A DNA stretch of 48,223 nt from NCBI RefSeq assembly GCF_013003915.1, contig NZ_JABAIV010000014.1, positions 1 through 48,223 of the forward strand. Reading direction: 5' to 3'. Each line of letters begins with the position of its first letter. Position 1 is the stretch's first letter. The stretch comes from Telluria aromaticivorans (GTDB taxonomy: Bacteria > Pseudomonadota > Gammaproteobacteria > Burkholderiales > Burkholderiaceae_D). The notes below the pieces were generated by a model. The model worked only from the letters and a program-made list of their open reading frames with translations, ran no database searches and had not been told where the DNA came from. The translations under genes and the position numbers were made by a program. Below are positions 36,645 to 44,726 of this stretch, in pieces.

Positions 36645-37409
36645 TTACACAGGCATGGTTTGGGGACGTGGACCGAGCGAATACGCAAGGATGGCGAGCG
36701 CGGCCAGGCACCAGACGATCAGCGCCCCGGACGGCAGGTCGAGCACCACCGACAGCACCAGCCCGATACCGTAGCCGCCGATCCCCACCAGGTAGGCAAA
36801 CGGGAGCTTGCGGGAGTCCGGATAATGGCGCACAGCCAGGCTCGGCACGATCAGGCTGGCAAACACCAGGTAGACGCCGACCAGCTGCACCGAGGCGGTC
36901 ACGGCCAGCGCAAACAGCAGGTAGAAGCCGAGCCGGCCGAGCCTTTCCTTGAAGCTTGCCAGCAGGGCCAGGATCACCAGCGCACCCAGCGCCGGCATGG
37001 CGAGCTGGGCATAGCTGACCCAGAGGATCTGTCCGGCCAGCAAGTCCTGCAAATGCTCGCCGCCGTGGGGATTGTGCGCCACCAGCAGCAGGCCGGCGCT
37101 GGCCGCCAGCACGAACAGCACGCCGATCTGCGCTTCCTGCACGTCGGGCCAGCGCCTCTCGGTCCAGGTCAGCAGCAAGGCGCCGAGAACGGCGGCGACG
37201 CCGGCCGCCAGCTGCACCGTCCAGCCGGCCGGATCGAGCCCGGCCGTGCCGGCAACGATCACGCCCAGGGCCGCGATCTGGGCAATGGCGAGGTCGATGA
37301 AGACGATGCCGCGGCGCAGCACCTCGGCGCCGAGCGGGATGTGGGTGGCGAGCACCAGCAGGCCGGCCAGGAAGGCCGGCAGCACGATCATGAAGTCGAA
37401 ATCCGCCAT
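36645..37409 (-). CDS. Metal ABC transporter permease (ZnuB family)
   Basis: 254 residues from MADFDFMIVLP; the open frame upstream belongs to the preceding gene read in another frame. It has about seven to eight membrane helices, with FIDLAIAQIAALGV and VGVYLVFASLIVPSLAVR typical of ABC-3 permeases for Zn2+ or Mn2+. It starts 2 bp after the binding-protein gene. The next gene downstream is the unrelated Sel1 gene, so the expected ATPase (ZnuC) is missing from the unit. Confidence 0.88.
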   Translation of the reverse strand: MADFDFMIVLPAFLAGLLVLATHIPLGAEVLRRGIVFIDLAIAQIAALGVIVAGTAGLDPAGWTVQLAAGVAAVLGALLLTWTERRWPDVQEAQIGVLFVLAASAGLLLVAHNPHGGEHLQDLLAGQILWVSYAQLAMPALGALVILALLASFKERLGRLGFYLLFALAVTASVQLVGVYLVFASLIVPSLAVRHYPDSRKLPFAYLVGIGGYGIGLVLSVVLDLPSGALIVWCLAALAILAYSLGPRPQTMPV

Positions 37410-37411
37410 GC

Positions 37412-38332
37412 TCACTTGGCCGCCCCGGCAGCTGAGGTGAGGCGCTTGACGGTGGTATCGAACAGCGCGAACAGGTTGCTTGATGCCTCGTCGGCGCCGA
37501 CGGTATAGGGCACCACGACCGCCGGGATCTTTGCTCGCTGCGAGAGCCAGAGCGAGGCGCGCGGGTCCTGGTAGGCCGCGCGCAGCACCAGCTTGGCCGG
37601 ACGACCCTGCAGCTGCGCCAGCAGGCCGCCGAGGTGGGCCGCACTCGGCTCGACGCCGGGCTTGGCTTCCAGGGTGCCCACGGATGTCATGCCCAGCCAG
37701 TTCAGCAGGTAGGACATGTTCTTGTGGTGTTCGACCACTGGCGTGCCCCTGAGCGGCGCCGCCTGCTGCTCCCATTTGCGGATCGCGGTTTTCCAGCGCG
37801 CCGCGAAGTCAGCCTGGCGCGCCCCGTAGAAGGCGGCGTTGGCCGGATCGATTTCGCCCAGGCGCTTGGCCAGCGCCACGCTCACCAGCGCGATATTGTG
37901 GGGGTTGAGGTGCACGTGCGGGTTGCCGTAGGCGTGGACGTCGCCCTCGGCGCGGTCCAGGCGGGTCGGCACGTCCAGGCGCGGCACGACGCTGCCGGCC
38001 TCGAAATAACCGGGCCGGCCACGTTCGATCTTGTCGTTGCCCGACTGCTGGACCAGCAGCGGCAGCCAGCCCGCCTCCAGGTCGAGCCCGGTGCAGACCA
38101 GCAGGTCGGCCTTGCGGGTGCGCGCGATCAGGCCGGGCCGGGCTTCGACGCGGTGCGGGTCCTGCAGCGCGGAAGTCGCGCTGGTGGCGCTGACTTTGTC
38201 GCCGCCGAGTTCCTGGGCCAGGGCCTGCCATTCCGGTTCGCAGGCCAGGATGTTGACGGCGGCGTTCGCGCCGCTGCAGGCCAGCAGGCCGGCGATGGCG
38301 CCGGAGACCAGTGCGGTGTGAAGTCGGTTCAT
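37412..38332 (-). CDS. Metal ABC transporter substrate-binding protein (ZnuA-like)
   Basis: 306 residues. A signal peptide ends near SGANA. The cluster A-I features are DPHRVEARP (first His), LNPHN within a His-rich HAYGNPHVHLNPHN, and VVEHHKNMSYL. These histidines would bind Zn2+ or Mn2+ in the periplasm. AAGGAG six bases before the ATG overlaps the stop region of the outer-membrane gene, so translation is coupled. The metal cannot be fixed from sequence. Confidence 0.9.
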   Translation of the reverse strand: MNRLHTALVSGAIAGLLACSGANAAVNILACEPEWQALAQELGGDKVSATSATSALQDPHRVEARPGLIARTRKADLLVCTGLDLEAGWLPLLVQQSGNDKIERGRPGYFEAGSVVPRLDVPTRLDRAEGDVHAYGNPHVHLNPHNIALVSVALAKRLGEIDPANAAFYGARQADFAARWKTAIRKWEQQAAPLRGTPVVEHHKNMSYLLNWLGMTSVGTLEAKPGVEPSAAHLGGLLAQLQGRPAKLVLRAAYQDPRASLWLSQRAKIPAVVVPYTVGADEASSNLFALFDTTVKRLTSAAGAAK

Positions 38333-38343
38333 GCTGCGCTCCT

Positions 38344-39735
38344 TTAGAAGTTGTGCGCGGCGTGGGCGCCGAGGCTCATGATGTACTGCAGGGACAGCTG
38401 GTTGTCCGTGGCTTCAGGACGCGACTGGTCGCGTGCGAACTGCAGGCGCAGGCGCGAGAACTCGGTCGGGCTGTAGTCGACCATCACGCTGGAACGGCGC
38501 GGGTTGTAGGCCGCCAGCGACGGGAACGCCTCGACACCCAGCACGCCCTCGTCCACCAGCCCGATGCGGGTGCTACCGGCCGACAAACGGTCGTGGCGCA
38601 AGCCCGTGCGCCAGTTCGGTGCGAACTGGTAGACGCCTTGCAGGTACCAGCCGGACTGGCGGCTGCGGTAGCCGCCGGATTCGTCCATCGCAGACAAGCT
38701 GCCGGACTCGCGGCGCTGCAGCCATTCGCCCTGCAGTTTCAGGTTCTGTTGGGTCGGGTTGCCGTTCGGCGCCCACTTCCAGACTGCATCCGCCACCAGC
38801 ACTTGCGAGCGGCCGCTGAAGGCCGCCGGCATGCCGGCTTCATCGAACTCGCGCTCCGCCGCGCGGGTGCGCAGGTAAGACAGGCCGGCACGCCAGCTCG
38901 ACGAGTTGCCGATGTCGCCACCCATGTGCGCGAACACGGTCGACGCCCCGACGCCGTTCTTGTTGCGGTCGTTGCCGGGGAAATTGCGGCCGCTCGCTGC
39001 TTCAAGACCGAACTCCAGGAAGGTGTCCAGCGGGGCCAGCCAGCGCGCCTGGATGCCGTCCGGCTTGTACTGGCCGCCGAAGAAGGCCTGGTAGGCGAAG
39101 GGAGCGTCCACGAAGTCCCAGGTGTGGGCGTGCTGGCTGTTCAGGTAGCCGATGCCGGACATGAAGCGGCCGGCCTTGACGTTCAGGCCATTGCCGAGCG
39201 CCCGGGTGCGGACATAGGCTTCTTCGACCTCGATTTCGTTCTCGCCGGTAATGGCGAAGGTCGCCTGGCCGGCGAAGTTCGGGTCGATGTTGCTGGAGAT
39301 GGTCAGCTCTGACTCGCCCAGGTTGAAACTGCGCGCACCGGGGCCGATTTCGCCGTCCGGCGGCACGAAGCCCTGGAAGCGGAATTCGCCCGGGTCTTTC
39401 GAGAGGTTCGACAACGTGCCGCCGAGGACCATCGAGATCGCCGGGTTGAAGGCGTTGGCGCCAGTGGCGGCGGCTGTAGGAGCGGCGGCAACGACAGGGG
39501 CTGCGGTGGCCGCCGGTGGCGGCGCCGCAGCCGCCGCATTCTGCGCCTGGGCGACAGCCGCTTGGGCGTCCTGCAGGCGCTGTTCGAGCGCTTCCAGCCT
39601 TGCTTCGTAGCTCGCCTTCATGGCCTGGATCTCGGCGCGGATCGCGGCCAGGTCCTTGTCGTCGGCAGCGTGGGCGGAAATGGAGACGGCAAATGCGGCG
39701 GCCAGCGCCGCGGTCAATACGGTTTTCTTCAACAT
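38344..39735 (-). CDS. Outer-membrane beta-barrel with coiled-coil N-terminus
   Basis: 463 residues. A signal peptide (to about AHA) is followed by a coiled coil (IRAEIQAMKASYEARLEALE, about 30-60), an Ala/Pro linker (about 62-95) and a long beta-barrel with alternating hydrophobic strands, ending in Phe as outer-membrane proteins do. It is next to a metal-binding protein and permease and within their unit, so it probably lets the metal or a chelate across the outer membrane (inference). No TonB box or plug is seen, so it is porin-like. Confidence 0.75.
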   Translation of the reverse strand: MLKKTVLTAALAAAFAVSISAHAADDKDLAAIRAEIQAMKASYEARLEALEQRLQDAQAAVAQAQNAAAAAPPPAATAAPVVAAAPTAAATGANAFNPAISMVLGGTLSNLSKDPGEFRFQGFVPPDGEIGPGARSFNLGESELTISSNIDPNFAGQATFAITGENEIEVEEAYVRTRALGNGLNVKAGRFMSGIGYLNSQHAHTWDFVDAPFAYQAFFGGQYKPDGIQARWLAPLDTFLEFGLEAASGRNFPGNDRNKNGVGASTVFAHMGGDIGNSSSWRAGLSYLRTRAAEREFDEAGMPAAFSGRSQVLVADAVWKWAPNGNPTQQNLKLQGEWLQRRESGSLSAMDESGGYRSRQSGWYLQGVYQFAPNWRTGLRHDRLSAGSTRIGLVDEGVLGVEAFPSLAAYNPRRSSVMVDYSPTEFSRLRLQFARDQSRPEATDNQLSLQYIMSLGAHAAHNF

Positions 39736-39814
39736 GATGGATTCCTGTTCGATCGGGATAGGCGAGACGCGTCCGGAGGCAAGGCTGCCGGGACGGGCTC
39801 AGGGCAAGGCAGGT

Positions 39815-40156
39815 CTATCCGAGAACAGGGGGCGCGCGGCTATCGTAGGCGCGGACTTGTTGGGCGCGCCAGGCAAGCGCGGCGGCATCCGGCGCGTGGC
39901 TCGAGGCCAGGCCAGTTGCGACAAACTGGTGCGGGGAATTAACGAGGGGAACATCGAGTTGCGCCAGGCCGAGGCACTGGGCGCAGCTGCGGTCATGCGC
40001 AAAGGCGCTGGACAGCTCGGAGTCTTCCGCCGTTTGCTGGGCGACGGGGCCGCCGATCTGGCTGGTCCAGTGGCTCAGCGCGTGCGACATCGCCATCTGC
40101 TGCGACAGCAGCAGAACAAGCGACAACAGCACGCGGAACACGGAACGGCGGATCAT
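39815..40156 (-). CDS. Small exported His/Cys protein
   Basis: 113 residues. A signal peptide runs to about MAMSHA. The mature part has possible metal ligands: His29, His54, Cys58 and Cys61 (HDRSCAQC), His76 and His87. It is first in the unit with the barrel, binding protein and permease. A periplasmic metal chaperone or sensor is a fair guess, but I recognise no family. A 14-bp dyad lies seven bases upstream of the ATG. Confidence 0.6.
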   Translation of the reverse strand: MIRRSVFRVLLSLVLLLSQQMAMSHALSHWTSQIGGPVAQQTAEDSELSSAFAHDRSCAQCLGLAQLDVPLVNSPHQFVATGLASSHAPDAAALAWRAQQVRAYDSRAPPVLG

Positions 40157-40162
40157 GATGCC

Positions 40163-40176
40163 CGCATTCTAATGCG
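40163..40176. promoter_or_regulatory. Dyad CGCATT-CT-AATGCG upstream of the metal operon
   Basis: A 6-bp inverted repeat with a 2-bp spacer lies just before the first gene of the metal-uptake unit. Its position suits an operator of a Fur/Zur-type repressor, but the match to a Zur box is not verified. Confidence 0.4.
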
Positions 40177-40205
40177 ATTAAGTCAGCTTTGTAAGACTTT
40201 TCGCC

Positions 40206-40868
40206 TCAGGCGGCGGCGCGCGCCTCCTCCATCCGCTGCCGCTCGAGCTTGATGTATTTATCGAGGAAGACCGGCACCTTGGCGGCGGCCACCTTGTTGA
40301 CCGAGACCAGCAGGCCGGGCGCCACCCGTTCCAGGCCATGGGTACGGCCCAGGTGGCGCGCCGCGTGCAGCAGCACTTCGGCAGCGACTTCGGCATCGGC
40401 CTCGGCCCGGTGGGCGGTGCCGCGGAAGGCGATGCCGAGCTGGCTCGAGAGATTCCCCAGCTTGTAGCTCGGCAGGCCCGGGAACAGGCGGCGCGACAGT
40501 TTGAGCGAGCACACCAGGCCCGCATGCGCGGTCGGCCGGCCGATACGCCAGCCTTCGGCCTTCAGGAATTTTTCGTCGAAGCTGGCATTGTGGGCCGACA
40601 GGATGTCGCCGCCGATAAAGTCCAGCAGCTCGGGCACCACGCGGCCGGCGGACGGCGCCGAATCGACCATCGACTGGGTGATGCCGGTCAGCTGGGTGAT
40701 GAACGAAGGGATGCGCACGCCGCAGTTCACCAACGAGACATAGCGCTCGCGGATTTCGCCGCCGACGATGCGCAGCGCGGCGACTTCGGTGATGCGGTCA
40801 CCCATGTCGGGCGAAAGGCCGGTGGTCTCGAAGTCGAGCATCACGATCGGGCGGTCAAACACACTCAT
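40206..40868 (-). CDS. DEDDh 3'-5' exonuclease (DnaQ-like)
   Basis: 220 residues. ExoI MLDFETTG gives Asp12 and Glu14, ExoII is SAHNASFDEKF, and ExoIII GTAHRAEADAEV supplies the His and Asp. It is shorter than polymerase III epsilon and lacks its C-terminal alpha-binding part, so it is a stand-alone nuclease of the epsilon/ExoX type. It is not the main proofreading subunit. Confidence 0.85.
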   Translation of the reverse strand: MSVFDRPIVMLDFETTGLSPDMGDRITEVAALRIVGGEIRERYVSLVNCGVRIPSFITQLTGITQSMVDSAPSAGRVVPELLDFIGGDILSAHNASFDEKFLKAEGWRIGRPTAHAGLVCSLKLSRRLFPGLPSYKLGNLSSQLGIAFRGTAHRAEADAEVAAEVLLHAARHLGRTHGLERVAPGLLVSVNKVAAAKVPVFLDKYIKLERQRMEEARAAA

Positions 40869-40910
40869 GCTTATTCCTTGTCGCTTGCGAGTACTACAGA
40901 TAAATACTAT

Positions 40911-42176
40911 TTAACCGAATTTGCGCAGCGCGTCGAGCGCCAGGCCGGCGCCGATGCTGCCGAACAAATCGCCCTCGACCTTGCGCGCGCCCGGCACGGT
41001 TGCCGCGATGCGCTCGCGCAGCAGCGAAACGCCGCTCGAGCCACCCGTGAAGAATACCGTATCGACGTCTTCCGGTTGCACTCCCGCTTCGGAAAACAAG
41101 CGCAGCACGGTGGCGCCGACGCTGTCCACCAGTTGCGCGATGGCGGCCTCGAAGCCAGCCCGCTCCACCAGCAGCGATTCGGCCGGCGTCAGGCGCTCCA
41201 GCTCCAGGGTCACGGACGGGCTGGCGGACAGGCCGATCTTGGCGGCTTCGACCTGCATTGCCAGCCAGTGGCCGGCACGCTCGTCGATGAGGTTCTGCAG
41301 GCGAGTCAACTTCGCCGGCTCTTTGGCGTCGCGCACCAGGTCGGCCAGCTGCGCGATGCTCTTGCGCGTATAGGCCTGGTTGATCGTATGCCAGGTGGCC
41401 AGGTTGAAGTAATAGCTGGACGGGATGGCCGCACCCGACAGCATGCTGCTGCCATAGCCGAGCAGCGGCATCACGCTCGCCAGGCTCAGGTATTTGTCGA
41501 AGTCGGTGCCGCCGATGTGCACGCCGCCATTGGCGAGGATGTCGTCGCGCCGCTCGACGCGCCCGGCGCGCTGGGGGCCGAGGCGCACCAGCGAAAAGTC
41601 CGAGGTGCCGCCGCCGATGTCGGCGATCAGGACCAGTTCCTCGCGATCGATCTGCGACTCGTAGTCGAAGGCCGCGGCGATCGGCTCGTACTGGAACGAG
41701 ATCTCGCGGAAGCCGCTTGATCTCGCGACCTCCTCGAGCGTGTCCTGGGCGCGGCGGTCGGCCTCGAGGTCGTCGTCGATGAAGAACACCGGGCGGCCGA
41801 ACACGGCGCTGGTGAATTCGCGCCCCGCCTGCTGCTCCGCGCGGCGCTTCACCTCGCCGATGAACTGGCCCAGCAGCGCCTTGAACGGCAGCGCGCGGCC
41901 GGCGACTTCGGTCTGGCCGTCGATCAGGCTGGTGCCCAGCAGGCTTTTGAGCGAGCGCATCAGGCGGCCTTCGTAGCCTTCCAGGTAGTCGGCCAGCGCC
42001 GCGCGGCCATAGCTGACCTGCTCGTCATCGGCATTGAAGAAGACGACCGAGGGCAGCGTGGCCTTGCCGTCTTCCAGGACCAGCAGGGATCGGGCCCCGG
42101 GCTGGAGGCTGCTGCCGGGCAGCCAGCCGACTGTGGAATTCGAGGTGCCGAAGTCAAGGCCGCAAGCGAGCGCCAT
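40911..42176 (-). CDS. Short Hsp70-family protein (YegD-like)
   Basis: 421 residues from MALACGLDFGTSNSTVG, with AAGG six bases upstream; a longer frame is rejected. The actin-type ATPase is complete: phosphate loops GLDFGTSNS and ADIGGGTSDFSLVRLG, and the adenosine motif FFTGGSSGVSLLRERI. The C-terminal peptide-binding domain of DnaK is absent, as in E. coli YegD. Function is unknown. It is divergent from the DUF2244 gene. Confidence 0.88.
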   Translation of the reverse strand: MALACGLDFGTSNSTVGWLPGSSLQPGARSLLVLEDGKATLPSVVFFNADDEQVSYGRAALADYLEGYEGRLMRSLKSLLGTSLIDGQTEVAGRALPFKALLGQFIGEVKRRAEQQAGREFTSAVFGRPVFFIDDDLEADRRAQDTLEEVARSSGFREISFQYEPIAAAFDYESQIDREELVLIADIGGGTSDFSLVRLGPQRAGRVERRDDILANGGVHIGGTDFDKYLSLASVMPLLGYGSSMLSGAAIPSSYYFNLATWHTINQAYTRKSIAQLADLVRDAKEPAKLTRLQNLIDERAGHWLAMQVEAAKIGLSASPSVTLELERLTPAESLLVERAGFEAAIAQLVDSVGATVLRLFSEAGVQPEDVDTVFFTGGSSGVSLLRERIAATVPGARKVEGDLFGSIGAGLALDALRKFG

Positions 42177-42304
42177 AAGAACCTTTGTCTTTAAAGGGGC
42201 GGTATGGTAACAGATAACCAGCGGCATCGACTGTCCGGGCGAGCCAATTTTCGGGGCTGTGGCAAACTCACAAACATCCGTATTGACATCCCTCGGGGAC
42301 CACC

Positions 42305-42781
42305 ATGGACCACGACCCCGGCGCTTCTGCCGTGCCACTGGAGTGGCTCATGAAGCGCAACTGTTCGATGACGCCCCGCCAGGCGCTGCTGGTGTACGCC
42401 CTGCTGTGCTGCGCCACGCTGGGCATCGCACTGATCTTTACGCTGCGCGGGGCCTGGATGGTGCTGGCCTTTGCCCTGATCGAGAGCGCGGCGGTGGGCG
42501 CGGCCCTGCTCCACTACTGCCGCCACGCGCTGGACCACGAGCGCGTCCGGCTGGCAGGGGGTGCGCTGCTGGTCGAACATGCCGAGGGCCGCCACCGTCG
42601 CGTCGTTCGCCTCGACCCACATCATGCCCGCGTCAGCCTGGTTGACACCCGCATGCGCACCCTGGTCGTGATCGAGGCGCGCGGCCTGCGCGTCGAGATT
42701 GGGCGTTATCTGACGCCTTCCGCGCGGCTGGAACTGGTACGCGCCCTGCAGCTGGCCCTGCGCGGCGGCGCCCTCCCCTAG
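42305..42781 (+). CDS. DUF2244 membrane protein
   Basis: 158 residues. EWLMKRNCSMTPRQ is the DUF2244 start motif, followed by two membrane helices (about 28-46 and 50-70) and a cytoplasmic beta-rich part. DUF2244 genes are often near cytochrome oxidase genes, but none is here. Function unknown. Confidence 0.75.
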   Translation: MDHDPGASAVPLEWLMKRNCSMTPRQALLVYALLCCATLGIALIFTLRGAWMVLAFALIESAAVGAALLHYCRHALDHERVRLAGGALLVEHAEGRHRRVVRLDPHHARVSLVDTRMRTLVVIEARGLRVEIGRYLTPSARLELVRALQLALRGGALP

Positions 42782-42930
42782 TCCGGTCCGCTTCGCTCCC
42801 TGTAAGCAACTTCTTACATAAGCACGGCAACACTACCGATAGGGCGCGCGCATGCTAATGCCCATAATGCTGACTTGACTGCGTGACAACATTTTTTGCG
42901 TAAAGAACAATGACAAGGATTGGCAATTAG

Positions 42931-43842
42931 ATGAGCAACAAGCAACAGGCCGGGGCCGTCGTGGTGCATGGCGGCGCAGGTGCATCCCTCGACAACGAAG
43001 ACGGCTGCGTCCTGGCCGCGCGCCGCGCCCTGGCCCAGCTCGAAGCCAGGGGCGACGCCCTGGAAGCCGCCATCGAAGCCGTGACCACCCTGGAAGATGA
43101 CGGCCGCTTCAATGCGGGCAACGGCGCGACCCTGTGCCTGGACGGCGCCACCATCGAGATGGATGCCTCGATCATGGACACGCGCGGGCGCCTCGGCGCC
43201 GTCGCCTGCGTGCGCGATGTGAAGAATCCCGTGAAGCTGGCGCGCGCCATTGCAGATACCCCGCACGTAATGCTGGCCGGCGAAGGCGCCCAGCGCTTCG
43301 CGCGCAGCATAGGCATGCGCGAGAGCGCGCCGATTTCCGAGCGCCAGCGCGCCGACCACCGCAAGCTGATGTCCGAGCTGGCCGGCTCGGTGCCGCTGAT
43401 GCCGGGCATCGACAACCGCCTGTTCGACCGCTTCTGGAACTACAAGACCCCGCTGCAGCTGCCGAAATCGACCGCCTGCGACACCGTCGGCGCGGTGGTG
43501 CGCGGCGCGGACGGCCACTTCGCCGTGGCCTGCTCCACCGGCGGCTCGGCCCCGTCCCTGCTGGGACGCGTAGGCGACAGCCCGATCATCGGCAGCGGCT
43601 TCTACGCCGGCCCGCATGGCGCCATCGCCGCCACCGGCATCGGCGAACACATCATCCGCCACCTGCTGGCGCGCACTGTCTACGGCTGGATCGAAGACGG
43701 CATCCCGCTCGAACAAGCCCTGGCGCGCGGGATTGCTTTGTTCGACAAGGAAGTCAGCGTCGGCCTGATCGCCTTGACCCGCACCGAAGCCCATGCCCAT
43801 TCCAACCAGGGCATGCCTTATTCGAAGATGACCCAACGATGA
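42931..43842 (+). CDS. iaaA: Plant-type isoaspartyl peptidase / L-asparaginase
   Basis: 303 residues of the N-terminal nucleophile family. VVHGGAGAS lies at the N-terminus, with autocleavage before Thr185 (TACDTVGAVV) and the glycine-rich GSGFYAGPHGAIAATGIGE in the beta subunit. Such enzymes cleave beta-aspartyl dipeptides, including beta-Asp-Arg released from cyanophycin. The stop overlaps the cyanophycinase start by 4 bp, so the role in cyanophycin use is strongly implied. Confidence 0.92.
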   Translation: MSNKQQAGAVVVHGGAGASLDNEDGCVLAARRALAQLEARGDALEAAIEAVTTLEDDGRFNAGNGATLCLDGATIEMDASIMDTRGRLGAVACVRDVKNPVKLARAIADTPHVMLAGEGAQRFARSIGMRESAPISERQRADHRKLMSELAGSVPLMPGIDNRLFDRFWNYKTPLQLPKSTACDTVGAVVRGADGHFAVACSTGGSAPSLLGRVGDSPIIGSGFYAGPHGAIAATGIGEHIIRHLLARTVYGWIEDGIPLEQALARGIALFDKEVSVGLIALTRTEAHAHSNQGMPYSKMTQR

Positions 43843-44726
43843 GCGAGCCAATGAACGAGCAGCAGCAAAAAAACGGCCACCTGGTGATCATCGGCGGCCA
43901 TGAAGACCGCAAGCACGACATGGCCATCCTGTCGCGCTTCGTCGAATTGTGCGGCGGCACCGATGCCCGGATCGTCGTGATCACCGCGGCCAGCACGGTC
44001 GCCGACGAAATGTGGCAGGTCTACGACAACGCCTTCGGCGCCCTTGGCGTGACCCGCCACAGCCACCTCGAGGTAACCAGCCGGCAGGATGCCAACAGCG
44101 CCGAATTCGTGCGCCAGGTGGCCGAGGCCGACGGGATTTTCATGACCGGCGGCGACCAGAAGCGCCTGCTGGCCCTGATCGGCGGCACCGCACTGGATGC
44201 CGAGATGCATATCGCGCTCAAGACGCGCGGCGCCACCATCGGCGGCACCAGTGCCGGGGCCTCGGCGATGTCGGGGCATATGCTGGCCCAGGGCCGGGTC
44301 GAGCTGCACCCGGAAAAAGGTTCGGTCAGCCTGGGCGCGGGCCTGGGCTTCCTGCACCGTGTGGTGATCGACCAGCATTTCTCCGAACGCCAGCGCCTGT
44401 CGCGCCTGTTGTCCGTCGTGGCGCAAAACCCCTACCTGCAGGGCATTGGCATCGATGAAGACACCGCGCTGGTCATCGAGCGCGGGGTCGGGATCGAAGT
44501 ACTGGGCCAGGGCGCCGTCACGATGGTGGACGGCCGCACCATGATCACCAATGTGGCCGACATCAAGGACCGCGACACGCCGGAGCTGATCGACGTACGC
44601 CTGCACCTGCTCCCTGCGGGCAGCAAGTACCAGCTGCCCACCAGCGATATAGCGACGGAAAAACGCCTGCCTTTGCCCCTGATTGATATTTTAGAAATCG
44701 TAACCAAACGGACGCCTCTCCAATGA
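43839..44726 (+). CDS. cphB: Cyanophycinase
   Basis: 295 residues of peptidase family S51. The start at 43839 overlaps the iaaA stop (ATGA); a second ATG at 43851 is possible. The nucleophile is Ser138 in GGTSAGASAM, with FMTGGDQKRL before it and VVIDQHFSERQRLSRL after, all typical. It releases beta-Asp-Arg dipeptides from cyanophycin granules. It is the middle gene of iaaA-cphB-cphA and overlaps cphA by 4 bp. Confidence 0.95.
   Translation: MSEPMNEQQQKNGHLVIIGGHEDRKHDMAILSRFVELCGGTDARIVVITAASTVADEMWQVYDNAFGALGVTRHSHLEVTSRQDANSAEFVRQVAEADGIFMTGGDQKRLLALIGGTALDAEMHIALKTRGATIGGTSAGASAMSGHMLAQGRVELHPEKGSVSLGAGLGFLHRVVIDQHFSERQRLSRLLSVVAQNPYLQGIGIDEDTALVIERGVGIEVLGQGAVTMVDGRTMITNVADIKDRDTPELIDVRLHLLPAGSKYQLPTSDIATEKRLPLPLIDILEIVTKRTPLQ

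Noticed and set aside
34962..37508. 848-codon open frame on the plus strand
   Set aside because: It runs antisense through the Sel1 gene, a gap and the permease. Its repetitive product mirrors the Sel1 repeats.
37410..37775. N-terminal extension of the permease frame
   Set aside because: It lies inside the binding-protein gene in another frame and is not hydrophobic.
43134..43838. N-terminal extension of the cyanophycinase frame
   Set aside because: The frame is open across iaaA, but these residues are Arg/His-rich shadow. The cyanophycinase start at 43839 fits the family.
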